Origin: Cristatella mucedo
Lineage: Eukaryota; Bryozoa; Phylactolaemata; Cristatellidae
Assembly: GCA_009760855.2 (NCBI GenBank)
Contig: WPIO01000031.1
Coordinates: forward strand, 3,864,501-3,928,500
DNA length: 64,000 nucleotides
Reading direction: 5' to 3'
The position numbers and the translations under genes are program-made. This document shows, piece by piece, positions 1 to 54,330 of this stretch. Positions within the stretch are counted from its first letter, which is position 1. Each line of letters starts with the position of its first letter. Below the pieces are notes generated by a model. That model was not told the DNA's origin, searched no databases, and saw only the letters and a program-made list of their open reading frames with translations.

Positions 1-637
1 GCAATACTTCCACAATAATAGGAAGAAAAAGCTCTTGTAGTTCCAGAAGTTCACGATAATCCTGTGATATGAGCAAGGAATATGGAGGCGGTATCATTAC
101 CATTCTGATGCAGAGGATAGTAATAGGGACATAAGTGATTATTAACAGCCTTGATGTTGTTCAGTTCATTCAGTTATTGAAAAGAAAATTCCAAAAACGT
201 TGATAAAAAATTTGGGTGGGGCTTATACACGGTAAAATACGGTACGTTTACGTTGCTATGATGAATGGCTTTGGTGTGTGCTTCTTTCTTTATAAACCAT
301 ACAGTTTCGTTCAACAATCTGCACAGCATACTAGTTTTTTGACATAGGAGAGACATTAGTAGATTTTTTCTTATTGCATTTGCTGCGGCTTATTGTGCCA
401 CCAGGTTATTTTTCATGTCTGCTTGATATATATTTTTCCCTCGAGAGGTAGCACCAGTGCTACTGCTCTTTCACATTTTCTCGCTGATTTCCTTAGGGTT
501 TTTGTAAGGGCTTTTAGATCTGTCGTAGATTTGTGTGGATGAGATGAGTACTCACAGCGTACAGCATATTTACTAGGCCCTGCATATTCCCTGATGTGCA
601 TGCATTAATATGTGTGCGTGTGCGTGTGCGTGTGCGT

Positions 638-707
<70 letters not shown>

Positions 708-907
708 TAAGTCTCCCTGAGCATCCGTTATGGTCCAGTCCGTGTGTACATCATAATAAATGGACAGCCTCGTGGTGAATGCTTACCCAACTCTACTTGA
801 TTGTCTTGACCTGTAGTCTTACCAGTCAGCATGTCTTGGTTCTTCGTATGCACTTCTGCTAACATAGTCTCACCAGTGGCTGTACGGTCGTACTGTTCTT
901 ATTCAAG
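1..907. other. RNF213 intron (upstream side)
   Basis: Apart from the GT microsatellite I see no exon or element. The previous RNF213 exon must lie upstream of the window or be missed here. Confidence 0.5.
611..705. repeat. (GTGTGC)n then (GT)n microsatellite
   Basis: About five GTGTGC units followed by a pure GT run. Open frames across it are artefacts. Confidence 0.97.
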
Positions 908-44155
<43,248 letters not shown>

Positions 44156-44478
44156 TTTACTTGGATATGCTCAAAGCTCGAAAGGAACTTTCAGGAGCTT
44201 GCTTGAACTGTAGGTGGTGGTTTCCTTGCTTGATCAAACTTGATCCGTTTTGCCATGTTGTGGTTGGGAATTCCTGTTCCTGTGTCCTGCCTATCCACCT
44301 TTCATTTCTTGTCGCCAACCACTTCACTTTCAGCTTAATTTTGCACCTGCATGTCGTTTCCTAAGACGAGCTTAGTTTTCTTGCTGCAATTGCTGTTTGT
44401 CACGTTAAGCAAATACTTTCACTGCTTGCTGCTGCTGCTGCTGCTGCTTCGCACGCGCCATTGTAGTTTTGAAATAAA
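44156..44478 (+). promoter_or_regulatory. RNF213: RNF213 3' UTR with poly(A) signal and CTG repeat
   Basis: The stretch after the stop has an AATAAA at 44473-44478, about 320 bases downstream and the first good poly(A) signal. A perfect (TGC)7 run lies at 44427-44448, just before it. I infer that the transcript ends shortly after 44478. Confidence 0.6.
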
Positions 44479-45714
44479 GAAATGGCACTCAGTGTATCTT
44501 TTGCTATATCATAGTATTATAATATCTTTTAAATAGCATCCTGACAGTGCCAAAGCTCTCTATTCGGGTGCTTTACAACTTGGTGCCAGAGAAGACATAA
44601 CATTCACGAGAGTTAGTTACTCGCTAGGTATTGTGCTTAGACGAGCGTACGAAAACAGATAAACGAAGACTAGCGTGGCCACTGGCTAGTAGCACGCTAG
44701 AGGCTAGTAGCACGCACGCTTTTTAGTAAAAATGCTCTGACTCATGCACGGGAGAGCATGCAAAGCCCAGCGAAGAAAAGACACGAATTTGATTGCCAGA
44801 TGATCAGATCAAATGAACAGAGTGAGCAGAACAGCATGCATCTTCAGCTGAGACTTAAATAAGGTCCAAAGTCATCGCAGGTGGTGACAGAAGCCGTCAG
44901 CAAGTTCCAGACTGGTGATTCACACAAACTGGACGCCAAATCACAAAAAGATTTCAATTTAGTAGGCTATCCACAAAAGGTCCTAAATCAGTCTTGATAG
45001 CCCCCTCCGTTTGCAGCAGCATCGTGACGCTGGGCCACTGGCATTAAAATGCCACACACTGATGGCTTGTCGGATCTGTTCAGATGTAGGCTAGGTTGAC
45101 GTTTGCAGGACATGCGTCGAGACTCAGTCATTTTGCCCCTGCATTAGCCGACGACGATAAGAACATTACTGCTATACGACACGGATAGTTTTGATAGTTG
45201 GATTAATTATTCAAACGGCCTTCTGTCAGAATGTGAGTGCATAGACATTGGTTACTACAGTGAGTTCTATCGAACTATATTTTTGTTCAGATTGCTTTTG
45301 AGTTGGTAGGAAAGTTGAGATTAATACAAGATAAGCCTACCCTGGCCTGGAGAAAACCAGCGATTTCCCTCATCATTCTTGTCGATCAAAGCTGCAGTTA
45401 AATCTTGTATTTTCTATAGCAGCTCTAAGCACATGTTCGTGCCGAACATTTGGTAACTAGAACCGTTGACTTATGGGTGCCAACTAGGTGAAGATTTCGA
45501 CAGGTGGGCATGACCGGCATTTTTATTTTCCTTCGACATGAATAGTCGAAAATAACCAAAATTTATCTTTGACTAGGTTTTAGCTGACGGTGCTAACAAA
45601 GAACATCTTTCCAAATTGATCCATTCCAACTTTAATCGAATGTTTTTTTTCGAAAAGTCTTAACAGTTACTTTTTTAGAAAAATGAACAGCATATCTCTT
45701 TGAGAACTGTAGAA

Positions 45715-45748
45715 AATGGAAGTTATACATATGTGTATAACTTCCATT
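45715..45748. repeat. Perfect 15-bp inverted repeat with 4-nt loop
   Basis: Arms AATGGAAGTTATACA (45715-45729) and TGTATAACTTCCATT (45734-45748), loop TATG. The block AGAAAATG also occurs on both sides (45711 and 45756). Confidence 0.93.
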
Positions 45749-46287
45749 GGAGCTTTAGAAAATGTAAATGCTAACATAAAAACATGGAGCTCTATGAAGC
45801 GTTTATTGCATACCGAAATTTTTCCAATGTGGAAGGATTTCGTTACTTGAGCCAAGATGCGAGCTAGCTTACGATCATGTTTATGGCCATGCAAGTAACT
45901 ATAATAATAATCAATTTGTTTGGAACTTTAAGAGAACTAAATCTCTGTTTCAGCAATTTACAAATTAAAGTTTGATTCAACTGCACACAAGCGATGACTC
46001 GGAATCACCGTAGCAAGCCAAGTCCGATAGAGCTATTTCAGCCTCCATGCCATCCACCGCCAGACGGCCTCCACCGTAGCTGTCCAAAACATGTACGCCC
46101 CGACCGGTATCCCCATTGTGTGAATGGTCACATAAGACGATAGTTCCATATCGTAATGGGCTACATGAGACGCTTATTCACGCGGAAACTCACAGTGAGC
46201 CACCACACGACTGCTCTGCCCGGCGTCCCAGTCGCAACTGAACACTCGGTTCTCATACTCGACCCTCCTTTCAGGAAGCGGCCCGCC

Positions 46288-46360
46288 CATCAAAGGCTGG
46301 CTGAGCCACATCAAAGGCTGGCTGAGCCACATCAGAGGCTGACTGAGCCACATCAGAGGC
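46288..46360 (+). repeat. 21-bp minisatellite (3.5 units)
   Basis: Units CATCAAAGGCTGGCTGAGCC plus A at 46288, 46309 and 46330, then a partial one. The period is a multiple of three, so one frame reads HQRLAEP three times, but no gene is evident around it. Confidence 0.9.
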
Positions 46361-47024
46361 GCACTAGAGTGCACCAGCCGAGCGACGCCACGAAATCGAA
46401 CCACGTCTATCTACTGTAAAGCTCTGCAACCACTTGCGTAAGGCAGGACGGGCTGTTTTGGAGCGTCCGACAGACTCAACGCTCTCTCTTCCCACCAAAA
46501 GCCGACAGAGCAGTAGTCTCACATTGCTCATTTGCTCAGCTCGACGCGAAAAATGCACTCCCTCGGGGCGAAATTGGTATTTTTTAGCGTCTACTCTCTC
46601 GATTATCGCTAATGGCTCGGTGGTTTACTGTGGTAGGTGCCCCATATTGCCTAACGTGAACTGCGCTTTGACACTAATGAATTTACCCAAGGTGGGGTGG
46701 AAGAGGTCTTCATACCAGGCCAGAAGAGTGCAAGTCTCCGAATGCTCTGCTGGTGAATGGGAATATACCATTTAGCAGATGCCCAGATTGAATTTACCAT
46801 CCACTATCTGCCGAACGCAGTTGCGGCTTCGGCAAGGACGAAAAGTCAGGCCTGTACCTTTAACGTAGGTATTTGTTCCTATTCGGTGGTAGCTTCAAAA
46901 CGGGGTGGCATAATATTTTTGGACTCTAGGTTTAGGTGAGGACAGACTCAGGCTCAATGAAGTTCCAGCAACCATAACGTAGACATGTTCCGTACCATCT
47001 AATCACGCTGTGTATACTGGACAT

Positions 47025-47089
47025 GCAGGTGGCACACCGCGTAGTATTCAGTCACCAAGTGACTGAATACTACGCGGTGTGCCACCTGC
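47025..47089. repeat. Perfect 31-bp inverted repeat with 3-nt loop
   Basis: The left arm 47025-47055 (starting GCAGGTGGCACACCGCG) and the right arm 47059-47089 are exact reverse complements, separated only by CAA. Flanks do not continue the symmetry. Intergenic. Confidence 0.97.
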
Positions 47090-48554
47090 TTCACAACTCA
47101 AGAGTTATTGAGCTAATTTTTTCCTCTGACTATTGCTTTCCCTGCTACTCTAACCCGTCGTCGATCTTTATCCTTCTATAATGTCTCGTACGGTCTTGAG
47201 TACACTATAGAATACACTGTGGTAATGAGATCACCAGCCCATTGCGTGCTGAGTTGAGCCGTAAGACGCACATTCTCAGACGATTGGCTTAGACTGAGGC
47301 TCGCTGTACAGGAAAGGAGTGACAGCTGAATGCAAGGATTTATTTTCATCCCTTCGATCTCTTTCTGCAGTCGTAATGTCTGACATGGATTCTAATAGGT
47401 TACGTTTCACTGTTACAGGTTTTCGGCAAGCGCCACTGCAGGAAAATACCACACGCCTGCTGGTTTCAATGATTTCGGTAATAGTTGATCAAATCCACAA
47501 TGCAGAGCAAAAGGAAACAAGCAGCTATGAAATCCTCCTCTGCTCCCCCCTCCCCAAGAATGGTTTACCACGCTGAAGCCTGTATGCTTCAGCATTACGA
47601 GACCTCAAGTAACTGATAGTCTAAGAGTGCACTTGCGAGTAACATCCGATTTTATCCTATACCTTCCCTAATAAAATAAGGCTAGGTAGTACCACATATT
47701 TCGTACATTTGATCAAACTTGGGAAGACGGCTTTCTGTCGAGCTACGGGTATATCATGAGCTAGCACATACTTGAGAATATACGCACGTAGTTGCTGCTA
47801 CTTTTCGTCCCTGTCAAACAAGATCTAGCTTCTTGCGTTGCCATGGGACAAGAAAATTCCCAGCCTTGCCGAAACTCTAACCTTTTGAGGGCAGTTGGCT
47901 GACAATGTTAAAAACGAACGTCAGTTTGATGCAAATCGTAAGAAGCCGGGCTGGAGTGGATCAGATATTTAGTAGAAAGTGCACAAGTCAGTTAGTTGTT
48001 CTTCATTGTAAGAGGCTGGTCGGGCGTGTCCAACCGACCGAACGCTGAAGCTGCTAGGGTAAGTAGGTCAACTGAAACAATTACGACTAAAATACGCTTT
48101 TACTCACATTTATGACAGTTCGTAGGGACTAGGCACACGATATGATGATCGGCTGCGTTTTACTTGCTTTTAAATGGTGTCAAGCCAGGAGATGTACCAA
48201 ACGCCTGAAACATAAGAACTCTCGGCTCGGTCTCCGAGTGATTTACAGTTGGCTAGACGTGTAGCGAAACGACCAGATTCAGATGAGCAGCTCTAAGGTC
48301 GAAAGCCTGAGGAGCATTTTAGATACTTAAGCCGGAGCAAGAGCACGAAATAATGTAACAGTTTTGCAATAAGTGCACTAAAGTGAAATAGGGACGTAAT
48401 TTTTGGTGAGAAATTGCTGAGCTGCGAGACACCAGAGCCAAGCACTAATGTACAGTTCGCACGTTTGCTTTACACCAGCTTGGCCTTAATGGAAGAAAAG
48501 ACTTCTAGAAAGAAATCTTGAACAACTTGAAAAATAATTCACAATATCCTTTGA

Positions 48555-48785
48555 CATGACAACATTAAATAGAAGCTTAAAAAGCACCTGTTTATTACAG
48601 CATTTGGTGGGACTTTAGGATTCGTCTTTCGTGTGCATGTACCGGCTTACACTATGGCTGTTGCTTACGGACGTTACTACCAAGCGTTTGGTAATGCTTT
48701 CTTTGCAGCATCTATAAAGTAGCTAGAGAGAGAGAGAATCAGATCTCCGAGTGCGCTATATAACTTTATTATTATTATTATTATT
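48555..48785 (+). mobile_element. L2/CR1-like LINE 3' end
   Basis: Short 3' copy: the AGCTTAAAAAGCACCTGTTTATTACAG region, then a diverged 3' UTR ending GTGCGCTATATAAC and (TTA)n at about 48764-48785. Confidence 0.75.
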
Positions 48786-49189
48786 CTGCTCTATGAACGG
48801 CTAGCGTGAGAAGGCGCATGTGATTAACGGCAAGGCAGAAAAACACCTGCCCTTGAACCACGAGTGAGTGTGAAGGCATAAGTGCTAAAGCGTAAAGCAA
48901 TTAAGAGCAACGACAGTTGGAAGGTCCAGTGTGCCGTTCCGCGTCAATTGCATTCCCTCCTGGAAATGTCCTCATCAGCCTGCCCTCAACATGTACAGCC
49001 GTTCAACATCGCCTCCTGAGTGACCTTTTGCCAGAACTTTTCAAGAAGATGCTTCATAGGGCCCGGATCAAATCAGCCAGCCACCTACATGATTGAGTCT
49101 TTGACACGTGGTGAGGTTAGAGGGTACTCACACCATCTATCGGCGCCCAAGGGAGGTCAAAAGTAGGGTGATGGACCAGAGTTGGTAAC

Positions 49190-49890
49190 ATTTGTAAGCA
49201 TGAGTCTTAGTGTAAGCAGGTACATGCACACGAAGGACAACTCACAAAGTCTCACCAAATGCTGTAATAAACAGGTGCGTTTTAAGCTTCTTTTTAAATG
49301 TCATGTCAGGGGACGTTGTGCCCTGCGTCGGTAGTGAGCTCCAGGCTCTGTGAGCGGAGGAACTAAATGCACTGTCTCCAATGGTTTTGAGGTTCGTACG
49401 TATAAAATTAAAAGTAAGTAAGAAAAAAAAGTAAAAACAAAAGTAAAAACGTAAGAAAAAGGCAAAAGACAGAATCTTGAAGTCGATGTGCTGCTTGTTT
49501 GGGAGCCAGAAGGTCGGCGAGAAGTGGTGTCACGTGGCCATTTCGCCGCTCGTGACAGACGAGCCTGCAGCTGCAGAATTTTGCACCAGCTGTGAGCGCC
49601 TGACTGCACACGCAGGGAAACCAGCAGGCAGTGAGTTATAGAAGTCGAGACGGGATGTCACAAATGCATGGACCAACTTAGATGTGGTATCTTTATCTAA
49701 ACAAGCCCGAGTTTTGGCAATGTTATGTAGCCGAAAGTAAGCAGACTTGATTGTAGAGCTAATGTGGTCGTCTAATGAAAGGTCACTTTGGAACATGAGA
49801 CCTAGATTGCGTGCAGGTTAAACAGGAGATATGCTGGCGGAGCCCATTTTTAGCATCAGGTTTTCCAATATCTGAGTCACAGTTTGCCTG
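49190..49890 (-). mobile_element. L2/CR1-like LINE fragment
   Basis: Minus strand reads SSTIKSAYFRLHNIAKTRAC and VHAFVTSRLDFYNSLPAGFP near 49620-49770, then a disturbed stretch with an A-rich expansion near 49410-49465, then the 3' UTR. Several frameshifts. Confidence 0.82.
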
Positions 49891-50669
49891 AGTAAAATGT
49901 CCAGAGGTTGACTATAATGCGATACGGCTGGCTAGAGACCACCGGCTAGGCTAAAACTGGGTATTCAGTACGAATCTCGCTTACTATATTAATATTTCCG
50001 TCCTACTGTGCTCTTCCTTTTTGTAGGAAGCATACACGGTTTTCACTTGCTCTGCTCCCTGGTGTTCATGGGAAAATTGTTTTGTTAAGGAGGTAGGAAG
50101 TTGCTCTTTTCGATGCATCTCTCGGTGAATTGTAACCTTCCGCCATGGCTTCTATCGCCCGCCGCTTCACTATCTTATTCTTGTATGACTAGCTCGTAGA
50201 TTCTCCTGAACAGCGACTCTCGCGGAACGCTTTGATTATTTTGCTGGTAGATTCGTCCGCCATGGGTCGTTTGCTAAGCCTTTTCTGAATCTTGACCAAG
50301 AAATAGAACCGCAGTAGGCTGCTGAGTCTTCGTTAAGTCTTCACTAAGTCACCTACCGTCACCAGTATTAGTGGTGTAAACAATGACGACTCGATAAGGT
50401 AGGAAGCGGGTAAGGAGCAGGGCTCATGTAGCAAACTCGGCATAAGCCTGACCTTTGACTCGAGGCCGGATAGGCGATGACGCCTTCTAATCAGGCCAAT
50501 TGGGTACGAGAGCTCATCGGCAGAGACCTGAGACCGGGCGCGGAGTGTCCCGAGTAGCTCACTGTCCACATCCAGAAGGATGGATGGCTGGCGTTTCTTA
50601 ACAATTCAGTCAATCACGGAATGCCACAATTAACCACGGTCCGAGCGTGGCTGGAGTTAAGACGCTCGC

Positions 50670-51020
50670 TGTTATGGCTTGTTTATTCCGGGTTCCCCTC
50701 GTGTAGTACGTTGTCCGTCTCCCCGAGCTGAAGCCTTCGGCAAGCTGAGATGTGCCCCGCTAGCGAGTCTCCGTTTCGCGGGCGAGTCTCCGTCTCCGTT
50801 CCTTCAAGATCACTCCGTCCTGAGGGCGTCCCTTCCTTCCTCTTTCGCAGTGTCTGTATCGTTCCCCCCCCCCTCGTCCCCAGCAGCCCGATGTACCTGG
50901 GGTCACCCCTGTAGTGCTGTTTATTCCCCTGTTAGCGTTTGCGCATACAATATTTTCATAAAAAGATTTAATCAAACTTCCACTCGTCTTGCTTTAGCCC
51001 CGCGACAACGACATTGCAGC
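50670..51020 (+). mobile_element. Possible LTR or leader of a Gypsy-like element
   Basis: A GC-rich, C/T-rich stretch starting TGTTATGG and ending near CGACAACGACATT, upstream of a reverse-transcriptase remnant in the same orientation. It resembles an LTR plus leader, but no second copy is visible, so the limits are guesses. An open frame across it (50679-51074) looks like chance. Confidence 0.3.
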
Positions 51021-51514
51021 GAGCGGAGTGGCATGGACACTTCGTGGGCGGGCAGGAAAGAGCCTACCCCTTAGTTTCGATTAAAAAATCGCAGAAGAAA
51101 TGCAGCGCAATCTCAAGCGCCAACCAAATGTATTTCTTCACTCTCGCAACAGCACCTGGTTCGGCGGCTCCAGAAGCAGAACCGTATGCCCCGAGCCCAT
51201 ACAGTCCAATCACATCAAAGCCTCATAAATGCATGTGCGTACCGTGACATTAATCAATAATTATCAATAAACGCGCCTAAGCCGCTTTCCTTCAGTCCCG
51301 CAATCCCGGTACCATTTACTCGCTGGGGAAGCGAAACGTTCTGCATTAGGGCTTAGCCCGTGCTCAGGAGTGCGAGAGTACTGGCCCATTGCATGCGGTG
51401 CATTGTGGGGACTCTCGAACCTGGAAGGGCGTCGCGAAACACGACTCCGCCCTGTGTCCCTGCATCAGCCTTTCGCGCCACTACTGCACGGGGAGCACGT
51501 GCTTCCGCCGCAGA

Positions 51515-51870
51515 TTGATCTAGCGAGAACCCATTACCCATTATTACCCGGTTTCTATTCTTCGAGACGATATCACGATATCTCAAAGACCGCCGTTAAA
51601 GCACCCCAGTCGACCTTTTCCAATTCAAAAGAATGAGCTTCAGTCTTCGTAACGCTGCTCAAACGCTTCAGAGGTTCGATGGCCATGATGGATTTCGCTT
51701 TTCTTCTTCACCGGAAATCTCGTCAGTCGCCGCAGCCGACGAAGCGCCGAGCGCAGAGTTCATCTCACAATTCTCGTGCGACCCGACGAGTACGGCGTGT
51801 TTATCGAGCCTTCGAAGAACGCTTTCGGCTCGGCGTCGCTCGATTTCCTAGATCGCCGCATGGCACTAAT
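51515..51870 (+). pseudogene. Gypsy-type reverse transcriptase fragment, frame-broken
   Basis: Three pieces of an LTR-retrotransposon RT palm appear in order in different frames: IDLART then DISKTAVKAP near 51519-51605, SLRNAAQTLQRF near 51638-51680, and EYGVFIEPSKNAF then LDFLDRR near 51783-51860. The frames change at least twice and the YxDD catalytic loop is not recognisable, so it is dead. Composition is GC-rich compared with its surroundings. It points to an old Gypsy insertion, perhaps joined to the LTR-like stretch at 50670. Confidence 0.75.
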
Positions 51871-51899
51871 GAGTACATAATATTAACGAAACACTAGTA

Positions 51900-51965
51900 G
51901 TGCACCCTCAGAGAACTGAGTCTCTTTCCGGGCCCTTTTCCTTTGCCGTAAAAGGCAACGTCTAA
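51900..51965 (-). mobile_element. Short LINE-tail-like fragment
   Basis: CCCTCAGAGAACTGAGTCTC followed by TTTCCGGGCCCTTTTCC resembles the reversed LINE 3' tail (compare 20030-20065). Only about 60 bp, right after the Gypsy RT remnant. Confidence 0.4.
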
Positions 51966-52464
51966 AAATAGTTATTGAAAGCGTGCTCGCTGTCCGCATA
52001 ATGCCACGCCCAGCGCAAATATTAGCCAGAAGCTCGACAGCTTTGGCTTTGGCTGCTGACTTTGAGCTGAGAACCGCTTATGAAATGTCTGCGATATGCC
52101 GGCACTTGAAAGCATCGCAGTATATGATTCTACATGGAGCTTGATTATTGTATGACTTACGACCGGGCCACCATTTAGCGTCCGAGCCTGACATAGTAGC
52201 TCTCTTGTAGCAGCAGGCTACCTGTCGGCGAGTCGGAGCGCTTGATGCGAGCTGCTGCAAGCTTGTAAGTGAGTCGGACGGAAGTCGCGTGTCATGCAAG
52301 CTGTAATTCGCTGTGCGATCTGCTGTGCATTTTTTTACTAAGGTGCTGCTGTAGCGCTGCCAACACTGTATCAAACGCTGCGTTGTTACCAATTGGCGTA
52401 TTGTGAGCGTCAGATCTCAACTCACTGCATGCGTCGTATCGCTACAGGGATTAGTGAGGGTCTC

Positions 52465-52990
52465 GCGGACATAAAAAATAAGCACACGAAGGACAATGCA
52501 CAAGGACCCAGAAAATAATGTGGGGAAGCGTGTGTTTTTAGCTTCTTTTTTAAATGTCGCCAAGTCAGGGGACGTAATAACGTCGTTGGGAGGGAGCTCC
52601 ATTTTTATGGAGCATGCGAACTAAAGACACAGTCTCCTAAGGCTTTAAGGTCATGCTTTCTATACAGCACCCGTAAAGTGCCTAGAAAGCGATTCAATTC
52701 TTTGAGGGCGCAATAATAATGTATTATTATTATTATTATTAAGGCTGGGAATGATTTGAGTCGGAAGAGTGGATAGAACAACGGCTAGGCTTACGTAAGA
52801 GTATTTCAGATAGACAGGCCGCAGCAAGATAATTAAGGAACCCGGATATGAGCGACAGAACCTTCGAAAAAGTCGATGCGCAGCCTGCTGGGGAGCCAGT
52901 GCAGGTCGGCGCGTAGTAGTGTAATAATGTGGCGACTGCAACACTCCCGACAGACACACCTGGCTACAGAATGTTGCGTCACCTGTAAGC
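52465..52990 (-). mobile_element. L2/CR1-like LINE fragment, interrupted
   Basis: Minus-strand LINE 3' UTR at 52465-52652 and RT end at 52745-52990 (HYYAPTCTG-like and LQLV-equivalent blocks on the minus strand). Between them at 52655-52741 is a plus-strand copy of the same family's tail. Confidence 0.75.
52655..52741 (+). mobile_element. 87-bp LINE tail nested in opposite orientation
   Basis: Reads GTAAAGTGCCTAGAAAGCGA, then TTCTTTGAGGGCGC and (ATT)n, i.e. only the last bases of the LINE 3' end, on the plus strand inside a minus-strand copy. An extremely 5'-truncated insertion. Confidence 0.75.
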
Positions 52991-53034
52991 TCCTCTGAGT
53001 ACAGTCAGAGCGCCTTCAGAGTTTCTAGGCGTCG

Positions 53035-54330
53035 CTATCAAGCGCCGACGGCTTCTGGCTCTTCTGGCTCCCTTCGGCGCGCGGCAAATACCCGCCCGGA
53101 AGACAGGCCCGAGCATGACTTGCCTTCGCTATCGGAGTCGGCGCAGTCGAATTGATAATAATAATCAAAATAGTAATAGCCGAGCGTATTAATGCATTGT
53201 AAACGTACGATGCTAACCAAACCGAAGCTAGTTTGCACTTAAGAGAAGGTACTGACGCGAGCCAACCGGAGCGGTCCTAGTAACCGGAAGCCGGATCCAT
53301 TCGCCCCAAGGTCATCTGCGAGGTGTGAACTAACGATATTTAAGACACGGAAAATGAAGGCAACCCGCGACGCGTTATTTCTTGTAACTCTCTGTTTTCT
53401 GCGACGGACATTATGGCTGCCAATGCGGGTACAGCCCAATTAGTAAGTCATTAGGGTAGGCTCTGACCTTTGCGCCTCCCCAGAAGCTCTCGCCAGGAAG
53501 GTCAGCCAGGACCGCTCTCTGGGCTAGGAGGCTCACAGTGACGTTTTGGCGCCTGGTAGGCCGTGGTAAGTATACAGCATGGGTATCCCGCGGTCTCGAA
53601 TGCTACGCTTTTATAGTACGATGCTGATGACGGCCGCTACTTGTTGATGGGATGCTCATAATTGCTGCGCGCGGGAATAGCACCGCCGTTCTGCGGATCT
53701 CCGCCGTTCTGCGGATCTCCGCCGTCCGAGATCCTGCGTCGCGGGTCGTCGCTGATTTTGCTCCCGCCTTCTCACCGTTCGCCTTGCGGTTAGCGCTCCG
53801 CAGATCGCATCCCCGCCTTGACGTCAGAAGTTAATAGTTGTGACCGCCTCTGTTTTGGCGTGGTGAGCGACAGCGGAGGGCTTCGCTCGGCGGCGGCCGA
53901 GCTGACCATTTTGCCTCCTTACGCGAGGCCAGCCGTCCGAAGCACGAAGCAGTGTACCTCGGCGAATTCTCGGTCTCGTGTCGCGTTGCTGCGAGGCGAT
54001 GCCACATGAGCCGTACGGTAATCTGCTCGGTCGCGATAACCGCATCGCAGACACCGAGATTGATAGGTCAGGTCCGACTTCTTTATTGCCACGATTCGTT
54101 CGACCGTGTGGCCCTCTGTCTGCCAAGTAAAGATATCACTTTGAAAATGGATGTAGCAGCGCCGCACCTGCGATTGGGACTTGCGCAGCCGCTCGGCCGA
54201 GCGCGTTCCGAGCGCTCGCTACAGGCACATTGCAGGTGCACCACGACTGAGCTCATCGCCTATCGTTCTTGGTCCCGCCCCTTCCACGGTTACTTAGGAT
54301 CGAGAGCTCGTTCGGTGTTAACCTATTGCC
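53035..54330. promoter_or_regulatory. CpG-rich block with CRE palindrome; candidate promoter
   Basis: This stretch is much richer in GC and CpG than the rest of the intergenic DNA and has no convincing gene. It holds two exact copies of an 18-bp unit at 53683-53700 and 53701-53718 plus a partial third, and the CRE palindrome TGACGTCA at 53819-53826. It lies 1.4-2.6 kb upstream of LRR1 on the same strand, so an LRR1 promoter with a 5' UTR intron is plausible. A GC-rich mobile element remnant is the alternative. Confidence 0.4.

Noticed and set aside
46434-46775. 113-codon open frame in the intergenic region
   Set aside because: No recognisable domain, no splice or promoter context and no repeat support; probably chance.
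50679-51074. 131-codon Ser/Pro/Arg-rich open frame
   Set aside because: Low-complexity coding caused by GC/CT-rich DNA beside the Gypsy remnant, without similarity.
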